This document shows, one piece after another, positions 1-10,420 of a stretch of 64,000 nucleotides of DNA; the stretch's first letter is position 1, and the number at the start of each line of letters is the position of its first letter. The translations under genes were made by a program, and so were the position numbers. The stretch spans positions 4,650,001 to 4,714,000 of the forward strand of contig CP126193.1 in assembly GCA_030272155.1 (NCBI GenBank). The letters run 5' to 3'. The notes below the pieces were generated by a model. That model did not search any database. It saw only the letters and a list, made by a program, of their open reading frames with translations, and was not told the DNA's origin. This DNA is from Tetradesmus obliquus. Its lineage: Eukaryota; Chlorophyta; Chlorophyceae; Sphaeropleales; Scenedesmaceae.

Positions 1-2550
1 GCATGCTGCAGTGTAGGATGTGGCACTTGTTGAGGTTGGCGTTATCTTAATCAAGGTCTGGGCCGACCGGCGTTTAAACAAAAGCAAATTTGCGCGTTGA
101 TTGGCGCCCGCCACGTACCACTACATGCAACATTACAGAGCAGCAGCGTCTTAAGCACCAACATAATCGCTGCCGCTGAATCGCACATATGAGGCAAACT
201 GCTTGCATTGCCATACACCGCTCAAGCTCACCAGGAAGTGCATCAGCCATGCCACGCTGCCGGACAGTCGGCCCCTGTGTCCCTACAGGGAAGGTCTGCG
301 CACCAACAGAGGTCTCAAGTCAATATATCGCACATGCGGTCTCCAAGCAGGCTGTCTGCTGCTGCACTAGATACAGTGGCGCCATGCTGACTGCAATCAA
401 GTAGGACCCATGCGCGCAGGGAGAAACAGCTGGATGGGTGGCGCGCACACCACATGGGGGGCATTGCGAGCAAGTATGGTGTGTGTGAAGTGCGTCGCAA
501 GCACGTTTCACATTATGCAACTGCTGGCCTGCTGGGCACGCTGTCTGCTGCGTGCGTATGTTCATGTGCGCGTTGCCAAGAATGATCACGACAAGCCCTA
601 CAGCAAGCCACATGCTCTTAATTGGGAGAGCTGTCACTTCACAGCAGCAGCAGCAGTAGCAGCAGCGGCAGCAGCTGTGACCTTCTACCTGTTTCTTATT
701 CTGACCTACCTGTGATGCTGGGAGATGGGCAACTGGCGGGAGCCTGCACACAGCAGCAGCAGCGCAGGTAACACACAACGCACCTGTGGACAGCCTGCAT
801 GCACCCAGCCTCTACAGCTGACATAGCACGGCTGATGCTGCTGCATCTGATACTGATCTTGATCTGGTGATGGTGTGATCATTCCTGCGGCAGTACTGCT
901 GCACTGCTGCAACTGTAGCTGCTGCTGCTGCTGTGAGCTGGGCGCCCTAGCAGCAGCAGGGCTGTTGCTGTCGTTACAGCCGCTGCTGATCTGGGTAAGA
1001 GTCGCTCACCATGTCATCAAAGTATCAAGATAAGCAGTAGCAGCTCCATGCGCTTTCTACAGCATTGATGTCCTGCAGGATCAACATTGCAGCTGCATAG
1101 TGCTTCAAGGACTGCTGCTGCTCAATGAGCAGGCATCTGCAGCCTGACAAAAGCTCAATAACCGCATTGATCTGTTGTTATTCAAGATCGCTTTCAGCGA
1201 TGGTCTCTGCCAGTGGGCACGCGCTCGCAGTCTGTTTCAGCCCCGTGCACCATATGCAACGCAGCTGCAGTGCGCGACACAGGTGCGATCGCTGTAATGT
1301 GTCAGCAGTGATCATTTGATCATCATTTGCAGCTGTATGCTTGCCAGTAGATGAACAGTTCACGGCGTATGCCATCTGGCCATTTTGTATTTTAACACAT
1401 GACATACCTTGCTGCATTACGCAATGGGGCTGTACGAGCCGTTAAACGTTTTTCATTTGATGTACACGATGGTTTTGGAAAGGCTGCTGCTTCGGCAGCG
1501 GGGAAGTGGTGCAATGCTATAGTGACATGCTGATCTTCGCCGTGAGGCACTGTCGTGCCATAAGACACCATAACTGTTGATTAATAGGAAGAGACTTTAC
1601 CATCTCGCACACTTTGGTGTGAATATCAAGCCGGTGCGGACGTGATATCGACAAACCCTACAGCAAGCCCATGGGCTGGCCAGCTGACGTGCTTGCTGTT
1701 CAGTGACACAGTATAAGCGGCATACATGCAATAACATCTACTTGCGGCGTTTCAGCCGGGTTTCGAGCGTACAATGCATCAGCAGCAGCACATGTCCAGT
1801 TGCAGGCAGACTGCCAGTCCAGTGACCTGCAACTGGACATGCAAACCCACCAACTGGACACGATTTGGTGCCATTGGACATGCCTGGACATGCAGCTGGA
1901 CATCTCGGTGACCATAGTGGAACTTATCCTGTAGCAGGTGTATTGAGGCTTTGTTTGATCCTCTCCGCACTCTAGGCATTTACTCAACCACTTGTTGAAA
2001 GTCTTTTTCAAACAAGCCCATTTCCTACAGCTTCTACAATTGTAGCAGCAGCTGCTGCTGGTCTACCACACCACACGACACTTGCGTTGCAACGCAGATT
2101 TTCAATTGCTCAGACAGCTGGTTCGGCCACAGCAGACAGTCGCAGCACGACATCAAGCGAGGGTTAATGCAAGCGTAATCCAAAACAGTGATTCCGCCCG
2201 TAACTGGCAATTTGTCTGCCCCAATATTAATGCAAGGTGCAAATCACAAGGTGTCTACGACCAACGTTGGTCAAGTTAACTCGCACCTCCCTGTACTTGC
2301 GTCTCTGGCTGCGACTGAGGCAGTCAGAACCATGACATTACATTTATTGATGCCCATTAGTACGTGAGTGAGAGTGCAGCAGCGGCCGACTGGCCGATGG
2401 AGAGGCACATTGCTGTTGCTGTAAATCCTCCTGTGGGTGCTGATGATCAGAGTTGGGGTGCAGATCGATACATTACTATAGGTTGCATATTTAAGTCACG
2501 TCGCGCATAAGACGGAAGCAGTTAACATCACGTGGTCCGAGGGTCGAACA
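1..2550. other. Region without a recognised gene
   Basis: No reading frame here gives a recognisable domain, and open frames are short and overlap on both strands. The stretch holds short CAG/CTG runs (for example 642-680 and 918-935) and a strong hairpin at 1791-1841. A roughly 20-base phrase around 'acaagccctacagcaagcc' occurs near 590-611 and again, slightly altered, near 1650-1670. The last part is presumably the promoter of the gene starting at 2643. Distal exons of a gene lying left of the window cannot be excluded. Confidence 0.5.
1791..1841. repeat. Perfect inverted repeat (hairpin), 16-bp arms
   Basis: The left arm CATGTCCAGTTGCAGG (1791-1806) and the right arm CCTGCAACTGGACATG (1826-1841) are exact reverse complements, separated by 19 bases. 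The following 70 bases carry further copies of the word 'ctggacat', so the hairpin sits in a GGACAT-rich patch running to about 1905. No flanking gene or transposon protein was seen. Confidence 0.85.
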
Positions 2551-2556
2551 GGGCAG

Positions 2557-2566
2557 TATATATATT
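2557..2566 (+). promoter_or_regulatory. Possible TATA box of the copper monooxygenase gene
   Basis: TATATATATT stands alone in GC-rich sequence 77 bases before the chosen start codon at 2643. Position and composition fit a TATA element, but no transcription start can be seen from sequence alone. Confidence 0.4.
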
Positions 2567-2642
2567 GGACATGTGCGTGCACAGCCGCCAAAGCGTGCGA
2601 GCAGCCATCGCTGCTGTGCGATCAAACCGTCACATAGTTAAA

Positions 2643-3493
2643 ATGTCATCGCTTGTCAACTTCTTTGTAGCCCTGGCAGTCCTTACCAGTGGACTGCTGC
2701 TAGCACCGGCGAATGCCTACCCTGAGTACATTGCAGAGCTCCCAACTCATCCTAAACATGCCCGTGGTGTTGGACACGTTTCAGCCGAGGGCGGGGGCTT
2801 GAGAAACAAGTTCGGGCAGGTAAGCGTTTGGTCGCACTGAACAGGCCTAGGCCGCACCGTTTCCCTTGACGCATTGCCCTGGGCAAGATCTTTTAGGGCA
2901 TGTACGGCAGAAGGTTGTAATTAAGTTGTCTGATAGCGGCAGATGGGCGTGAGTACGGTGCCACTACTGCTGCTCGGGCAGACTGACAGATCTTGCATGC
3001 ATCTCAGATGCAACAAAGTCTGCTTCATATTCATCTGCCTACCACGGCTCGTCGTAAGCACCTTGTTGGTGCTCTGTTGTCACTGCACACAGACTGTTTG
3101 CTGCCCTGATGCGGCGCAGTTACTCAAGGCTGCTGTGCTGCTGTGTCTTGAACCATGCATGCTTACAGCTGGTCCGCGTGCGCATCATTGTGTAATTGCC
3201 GCTGCTGTTGCTGCAGGACTTTGCGGCAGCAGGCCACACCTGGACAAAGGAGCTCTGTCAGGCTGATTCAGATGGTGACGGCTACAGCAATGGGGAAGAG
3301 CTGGGCGACCCAAACTGCACAGTAAGTGGAAGTTGACTCCCAAACAGCAGCAGCCTGAGGTGGTTGAGCAGAGTGTGCACGCCATCTGTGCTAGCTGCTG
3401 CAGCCAATCTTGCTTGAACGATCAGCAAGCATGCACTTTAGTCTTGCTTCTGGTCTGCCCACACACGGAGCGCACTTCTGTGTGCTGATGTTC

Positions 3494-3541
<48 letters not shown>

Positions 3542-5969
3542 CAGTGGAAGAAAGGACAGCCGCTGCCAGCATCAAGCGGCAGCAGCATCTCCCACCCTGG
3601 CCTGAAGAGCTCTGTGCCTAGGCCTCTCCCTAAGGCCAGCAGCGCAGCAGCAGCAGCAGCAGCAGCTGGGGTACCAGCAACAGCAGCAGCAGCAGCAGCA
3701 TCAGCAGCAACAGCAGCAGCAGATGAGGCCTGGGTGGGTGAGCCCAGTGCCGACATGCCCGTCCCGCAGGGCTCTGAGAGAAACATGCAGGGCCACCAAC
3801 CGCAGAGGTGGTGTGAAGCACGCGACAAGGCAGAGCACGGCAGCAGCAGCAGCAGCGATGCTGGTGACACGCTGCCTGGCAGAGACCGGCAGTGGCTCAA
3901 CTTCACACTGCCAGAGATGACAGTGCTGGTGAGCAGGCACAGCAGCAGCGGCGGCAGCAGCAGACGGCGTTTACTGCCGTCCACAGAGGTTGGGTTGTGT
4001 TGGTTGCATTGGAGAGGCTGCCAGGCATTGCCAGCCCTGTACAACTGCTGACTGCATGTGCGCGCAACGTCCAGCGCCGCATGTACTGCTAGCAGCGTCA
4101 GTGTGGCAGGCATAGTATCTGAAATGGTGCAGTGGATAACGGGCTAGTATACTACTGGCTGCTGCGCAGCAGCTGCACAACAAAATTGTTATGTGTTTTT
4201 TTTTTGGAAACAAAGGTACAGCTGCCATCTTCCTCTGCAGCTGCTGCCAGCAGTGCGGCACTGCCCTCAGTGAAGGGTGCTGGCAGCTGCGCTGTCATGT
4301 GGGTGTGCTGTCAGACACAAGGCATAACGCATGCTCTGCTGCTGCCCTGCAGGGCTCCCCCGACCTGTACTCCTGCCACCCGTACGCCATCCCTGCCAGC
4401 GTGCCTGATGAGCGCGAGTTTGTGGGCGTGCGGGTGGGCCTGGACGGCGCCTCACACCTGCACCACATACTGCTCATGGAGTGCCCCGGTGAGCTGATGG
4501 TATGTTTGCAGCAGCCTGCCAAAATGAGCAGCGACAGCTGCCAAGCAAAAGTGCAGCTGCAGATCACCTGACATGGCTCCTGTCAATCATCAAAAGAGCC
4601 ATAAGCTTTGTTCAGGCGGCTCCCTTGAGGAGCCTGGCACAATCACCTGGATGAGGGTGCTGCTGTGCTTGCAGGTGCCCGCCAGAGCACTGGACTGCCC
4701 AAAATACACTGAAGCTTGGGCAAACGTGGCGTTTGCTGTGGTACAGTCACACATCTTGCACAGTTGAGGCCGTGCTCAGCTTCAGTTTGAGCTATTGCTG
4801 CATCTTCTGTTGCTGCTGCTGCTGCCAGGTGACCTGTGGTTCCTGAAGGACATCACGCGCAACAGCGAGATGTGCACCACGCACTCCGGCTCCATGTTCA
4901 GCGCCTGCAACAGATGGTGAGCACGCGGGCAGCTGTGGCCAGCACAATACTGGCTGTGTAGTATAAGTGCGCAGCGCTGTTGCAGCAGCAAACATGTGAA
5001 CTCTTGAGGCTGCCAGGCACGTGAGGAGATCAGGGGCGCTATGCAATCAGGTTCCATATTCAAGTCCAATGATCACCTGCAGCACTATCTATGCGAGCAG
5101 TGTTCAGCTGCATTCCCGCACTGCGCCACCTCCCTGTGTTGCCCTGTTTGCAGCTCTGCAAGCATGTGCGTGAGAATGCGGGCTGCTGCATGCTGTGCTG
5201 CCGCCCCTATTCTGCATTTGCAAGCTGCCATTCGAACGATGTTACTGTCCCTGCTGTCGAGCCACTAGCGCAGCCGCCTGGCAAGGTGATAGCGCATGCA
5301 GCAGGCAAAGCACACTGACTGAGCCTCATCACAAACGCATCCGCGTCCGCATGGTGCTGCGGTCATGCCTTTCGCAGGTGGATCGCCACTGAGGCCAACA
5401 ACGACTACCGCATGTGCACGCCACCCGGCCTGATCTACGCAAAAGCTGGAGAGATGCGCAAAAACAACAAAGTGCTGGTGCTGCAGGTGGGCAGGCAGGC
5501 TCCTGCCAGCCGCGGCAGCTGCAGCCGCACTCGTGAGGCAGCAGCTACTGTGCCGGCTGCAGAGGACAGCAACTGCTGCGCTGCTGCCGAACTTGGTTTG
5601 TTCACTGTGCTGTGTAGTTGCTCATCAGCCTTCTATGCCCTGCTGCTGCTGCTGCAGGTGCACTGGGTGTTTGGCAGCAAGCTGCAGAACCATAGCGTGA
5701 CTCTCACCAATGCCAGTCTGGAGCTGCAGCACGAGGCGCCACCACCCGGTGTGTAGTCAATCAAGCAACCTGATGTGTGCATGCTGCTACGCCGCAGTGC
5801 ACTTGACGGGCGGTGCATGGCGGTGATGCTAACCAGCTGTTTAGACAAGTCGAGTTGCAGGCACATGTATGTACAGGGTCGCAGGCGCTGTTGTGCAGCG
5901 GATGCAGCAGCAGTTTGCATGCAGGAGCTGAACTGAATCACCTCACGCCGTTCACTGTCTGCCGTGCCG

Positions 5970-6004
<35 letters not shown>

Positions 6005-7576
6005 GTTGCTTTGTTGCCAAGCAGAGCGCGACAGCCAGGTCATGGAGACGATTGAGGGCACAGCCATCTACCCGCCCAGCGTGATGCAGCACGTGAACGG
6101 CCTGGTCATCCCTGGCGGTGAAGCAGCCTACACCTCCAGCTACAAGTGCGGCCGGCGCTGCACGTATGTGCCGCTGGGCCGGCTGTCCCCGCAGCCCGTC
6201 ACAATAGCCGGCTACACCTTCCACGGCCACCACTTCATGACAGGTGCGTGCTAGGCCTTGTTTTTCCCTTAGTTTTCACGGTGCAAGCGGTGGCACTTCA
6301 GTGCTGCAGTCCTTGCAGCAGATGCAACATATGGTGCTCACTCTCCTTTTCTGGTCTCAGACCTTGTGTTCAACCTGTTGTGGCGCATACCATCTAAGAT
6401 GCCAGGATTCACATGCACCTATCCGCTCTCATATGTATCGAGCACTGCTTAGCACAGGCAGGTTGCACGCGGCAGCATACCTGATGGATTGATTGAGTAG
6501 CTTTGCATTAGGCAGTAAACGTGCAGCCAGGTTGTTATGCCGTCATGCAACATCGTTCGAAACGGCGTGTGTTGCAGGTGCCCTTTCACACAAAGGCGGG
6601 CCCTGTGCTCAGCAACATGAGGCAGTAAAAACAACAAGGGCTTGACCAAGGGCATGCGGCTGTGCGGTTGTGCTTGCTGCACGCCTTTACGCTGCTGCCT
6701 GCAGGCATGCGCATGTCCATCAAGCGCTGCCCGCTGACCAGGCTGCCTGATGTGAGCTGGGAGGTCAGGGACTGGCAGCAGTCAGTGGTGCACCCGACAT
6801 ACGACATCACAGGTGGGCAGGCACGCAGGGCAGCCAGGCTTGCAATTGGTGCTGCTAGCTGGAGCAGTGCTGTCGTCTGGGACTGCCTCTTCTGAAAAGT
6901 ACATGGTGGCACAGCACTTGAAGTGCACACCAGTGGACAGCTTTCAATAACGGCACTTGGCACACTGACCATTGCTGAAGGTGCTTTCACTATGACAACT
7001 GTAAACATGGCTAGCTGATACAATGTGTCAGCTGGCATAGCCAGCATCTGGCTAGCAGCTGACGCTGCTAAATGATTTAGAATATCATACTCAGCATCAT
7101 ACTGCAAGCTAGAAAAGGAGTTGAAGTGATCCGGCCCGGGGGCCACTTTGCTCTCACGCGGCCCGGCAGGAGAAGCCGACCCATGGGGCAATCTGCCCGC
7201 ATGCGGCCTGGCAGGAGCAGCCGACCCCCGGGGCAGCCTGTTGCCAGGGGGCCTGGCGTAGGAGTCCATTTGCAGCTTATCTCAGGGCTTCGTGTGTCAA
7301 CGCGTAGTAGAATGGGAATCAGTTCTTACGATAGAGCTCTCAGGCCCAGGCCTGTGCTTGTCCTTCTCTGATTTACGCACAGAAGAGCATAGGCTCAAGC
7401 AGGCTTGCCTGCTTCTGATGCGTAGGACTTGTGACTTGTAAAAGTTGAAGGGATGGACGGCAGCTTACCAACTTCCTTCTGGTCGTCAGAACAATTGTGT
7501 CGAAGCAGCTGGCACCCTGTGCACAGGCTGTTGCCTTTACATTCTAACGCATGCAAGCACACGCTTTTGCTGCTGT

Positions 7577-7631
<55 letters not shown>

Positions 7632-9472
7632 GCTATTTGTGCTGCTGCAGGGGAGCCGGTGCAGCTGTGGCCTGGTGATGAGCTGTCATGGAGCTGCACC
7701 TTCAACACCTTAACAACAAACAGGACCATCCTAGGTACCCCTTGCGAGAGTGCGAGCCTGATTATGTAATGCACAGCACAGCACAGCACAGCACGGCAAC
7801 ATGCGGCTCAGCTGGCATGACAGGTCACTGACTTGCTGCAGTATTGTTGGCGGCTGTCCCAACCCCGCTCACTTACACTGCCGTCTGCTTTTGTGTGGCT
7901 GCAGGCGGCTACGCAGGCTATAGTGAGGAGATGTGCATCATGCTGCTGCACTACTATCCGCGCAACGCGCTGCTGCGCGGCTGTATGGCTGTGACCGAGC
8001 AGCAGGGCAGCCACAGTATGTGCATGTATGAAGGAGCATCCATCCTCGCTTTCCAAAACTCAGAAGCCACCAGGGTGCCCATCAGGTGAGCAGGCAGAGC
8101 TCGCACTCTTCTAGTGTTGTAGTGTTAGTGTCTCTAATGTTAGTGTCTCTAGTGTTAGTGTCTCTAGTGTCTTTAGTGGTTATAATTCTGTGCCAGTGGC
8201 TGCCGGGGGAGGTGTCTTGGCGTCAAGCTACCATGGTGCTTGTTAAAGAGACACATTGCAAACTGTGACAGCAGTCTTAGTCTGATGTTAAAAGTCATTG
8301 CAAATGACAGTCAAGAGCAAGCCGCACACCTTATGAACCAGGTAAGGGGTATGGCATTGCAGCCCAGCCTGGGCAGCTCCAACGTTCCATGTGCTGCATC
8401 TCAGATTTGCATGCTGTGCCATAGTTGTATAGCTATGGGCTACCAGGCTTACACCAAGTGTTATGCTGTCATCACTTGCCCGCCATGCTGTAGGACTGTC
8501 TTCTCTCCCCGTACCGTGCCTCCTTTTGATGGAGCGTCACCCAACCTGTACTCCGGCTACAAGGCGTCCATACTGCTGTTCTGGGCGCTGCTGCTGACAG
8601 CTTTTCTGTGGAGCGTCTCTGCACTGCTGGGGCGTTGCCGCCGTTTAGGCCTGCTGCACACCGCATATGGCGCGCTGAGCCCGCAGAACAAGCGCAACAT
8701 GGTGGTCTACATCATGCACCTGTTCTTCGACACAGTCATGCTGTTGGTGTGGTTTGAGCCGTTGTTTGGGGGCTTCTGCGGCTGCACGGAAGCTGGCCCT
8801 TCTCATGGCTGGCTGCTAGGCGTGATTCTTATGTACATCGTGGTTGCGTATCTGCTGGAACTTGTCTGGCGTGCGCGCATTGATGTGATGCTTGCGCTGC
8901 ACCACGTTGTGACAATCCTGATCATTGCTGCAATGTTTGGCGAGGTGTCATCCGAGATCTACATGGTTGCTGATGCTGTGATCGTGCTGGGCCTGTTTGC
9001 TGTGCTGGAGCAGCCCACCTTTGTTGCGCTGCTGCTAAAGCGAGTGCTGCCTGCAGGCAGCGCGCATACTACTCGCGCCTGGGTGGTTGCCGTATGGACG
9101 TGGTTTGCCTCCAAGACGGCTTCTCTGATCCTGGCAACCTGGTTTATCATCCGTGACTGGCACATGATGCCACATTGGACACGCGGCACATACATTCTGC
9201 TGTGGGCCATCATCTACAGCATCCAGATCTGGAGCGGCTGCATCCAACTGTCAATTCTGAGGACTGTGCGGCGCGAGCAGCAGGGTCAAATGCGCCTGCT
9301 GCCTGCTATGCCTGCAAGCAGCAAGGCAGAGCAAAATGAAGTTGAGGATGAGTGCCTCATGGGGTCTGGGAGCAGCAGTGGATCTTTATCTGAACATGGC
9401 TTGGGGCTGAAAGACTGTGAGGTGCGGGTGGATGATGCATCTGCTGCTGGCGGTGTGAAGAAGGACTGCTGA
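2643..9472 (+). CDS. Temptin-like / copper type II monooxygenase / TLC-like membrane protein (12 exons, 886 aa)
   Basis: Exons 2643-2819, 3217-3321, 3545-3928, 4353-4488, 4829-4916, 5378-5486, 5658-5748, 6025-6243, 6705-6812, 7651-7734, 7905-8085 and 8494-9472 join in phase. Residues 1-25 look like a signal peptide. Residues 60-120 resemble temptin, with an acidic DSDGDGYSNGEELGDPNC loop and a later HPG. Residues 223-560 match the PHM/DBH copper monooxygenase fold: His259-His260 (HLHH), His335 (LQVHW), His430/His432 (FHGHH) and Met510 (EEMC) correspond to the six copper ligands, so an ascorbate-dependent hydroxylase is likely. Residues 585-800 form several membrane spans with a LHHVVT motif (His697-His698) like TLC/LAG1 domains. 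The start has good context and a TATA-like word upstream. Residues 125-222 are low-complexity, so exon 3 could be spliced differently. The substrate is unknown. The TLC call is an inference from topology and motif. Confidence 0.85.
3495..3540 (+). repeat. (CTG)n microsatellite at an intron end
   Basis: About 15 CTG units end at CTGCTTCAG, the 3' splice site of the third exon of the copper monooxygenase gene. The run replaces the usual pyrimidine tract. Confidence 0.9.
6346..6418 (+). repeat. Dispersed intronic repeat, copy A
   Basis: The sequence from 'tttctggtctcagacc' to 'catgcacct' is clearly related to 12141-12213 (same strand) and to the reverse complement of 29462-29526. It lies inside intron 8 of the copper monooxygenase gene (6244-6704). 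Shared blocks are 'ctggtctcag', 'ttgtggc' and 'ccagga..cacatg'. Read on the minus strand the unit ends in an A-rich run, as short retroposons do. The family is unknown. Confidence 0.65.
7570..7630 (+). repeat. (CTG)n microsatellite in an intron
   Basis: A nearly pure CTG run of about 20 units lies just before the CTGCAG acceptor at 7650 of exon 10 of the copper monooxygenase gene. It gives rise to artificial poly-Leu, poly-Cys and poly-Ala frames. Confidence 0.9.
8123..8167 (+). repeat. 15-bp tandem repeat, three copies
   Basis: The unit 'tgttagtgtctctag' occurs three times in a row with one difference, inside the last intron of the copper monooxygenase gene (8086-8493). Confidence 0.85.
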
Positions 9473-9511
9473 ACAGCGCAGATTTGCATGTTTCATGCTA
9501 GACCGTCCATT

Positions 9512-9517
9512 AATAAA
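9512..9517 (+). terminator. Possible poly(A) signal AATAAA
   Basis: AATAAA occurs 40 bases after the stop codon of the copper monooxygenase gene. No TGTAA, the usual green-algal signal, is seen nearby, so this is a weak candidate. Confidence 0.3.
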
Positions 9518-9529
9518 GTCAAACGGAGA

Positions 9530-10420
9530 CTTGGGTGCAGCCAGTGAGCAGCGTTGAGGTCGGCACGTGGTGAGTTGCTGAGCGTGCTGTTGACAGCTTG
9601 GTAAAAATGAAAAGGTGGTAGGCTACAAGCACTTGAAGTTGTTGGCTGTACTGCAGTGGGCTGAATGGGCGTACTGCAGTGAGCTGAGTGGGCGCACTGC
9701 AGTGAGCTGAATGGGCATGCTGCAGTGAACTGAGTGGGTGTGCTGATCAGTCAACTTGACTTTGTGTGCTGCGCTTTGCACTGCAGTGAGTTGATTGAGC
9801 GAGCCACGAGCATTCTTGTGTGGTTGCAATTGCCAATGTGAGCTTATTATGCGCATGGCGGGCCACACCACCGCCTGCAGTAAGTTCACTGGTCGTGAAT
9901 TGGGAGGCCTGCCCAGTCGCGACAGCTGCAGCTTCAAGGTGCATTTCGTTGATGGCAGCAGTGTCGGGGCTAGGCAGGTGCCATGCCTGCTAGTGACCCT
10001 GGCCAGCAAGTAACCCATGGCATACTTGAGTGTGTTTTGTTTTTTTATTGTCAAATACCTCAGAGATGTATTCCTCAAGGAGGCTCAAAGCAGCGCTTTA
10101 GCAAGCACTCAATTTGCGTCAGTGCTGAAAGTCGTAGCAGACCCTAGCCAACCAGACATGATGTGGGACCGAAACTGGATTTCAGCCTGCGAGAGTAAAC
10201 CCGCGACAGCTCTTCGTCAAGATGCCGCGTGCAGTGTGATCCAGGAAAGGAAGGCAGTGTCACGTGACGACGATCTCTTCGGACATCCTACTCCTAGCCC
10301 TACCCCCTGATGAGAGAACGACTGCCCGTACCGGCTATGCGTGCAGAAGTAGAAACCTTTGACAAAAAAGGCCTTGGGCGCTCTTCTTAAAATACTGGCT
10401 AAAACCGGCAAACTGCTGCG
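9530..10420. other. Intergenic region
   Basis: Between the copper monooxygenase stop and the ABCG start I see only the 23-bp minisatellite and unrecognised sequence. Short open frames such as 10017-10310 have no recognisable domain and probably lie in the ABCG promoter and leader. Confidence 0.5.
9647..9738 (+). repeat. 23-bp minisatellite, four copies
   Basis: Four head-to-tail units of 'ngtactgcagtgagctgagtggg' type start at 9647, 9670, 9693 and 9716 with a few substitutions each. A decayed fifth unit follows near 9780. It lies between the copper monooxygenase and ABCG genes. Confidence 0.9.

Noticed and set aside
4216-4276. Possible extra exon of the copper monooxygenase gene (VQLPSSSAAAASSAALPSVK)
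   Set aside because: The length between acceptor and donor is 61 bases, which breaks phase, while direct joining of 3928 to 4353 keeps phase.
9647-9738. CRISPR-like array
   Set aside because: The units are contiguous with no unique spacers, and the genome is eukaryotic.
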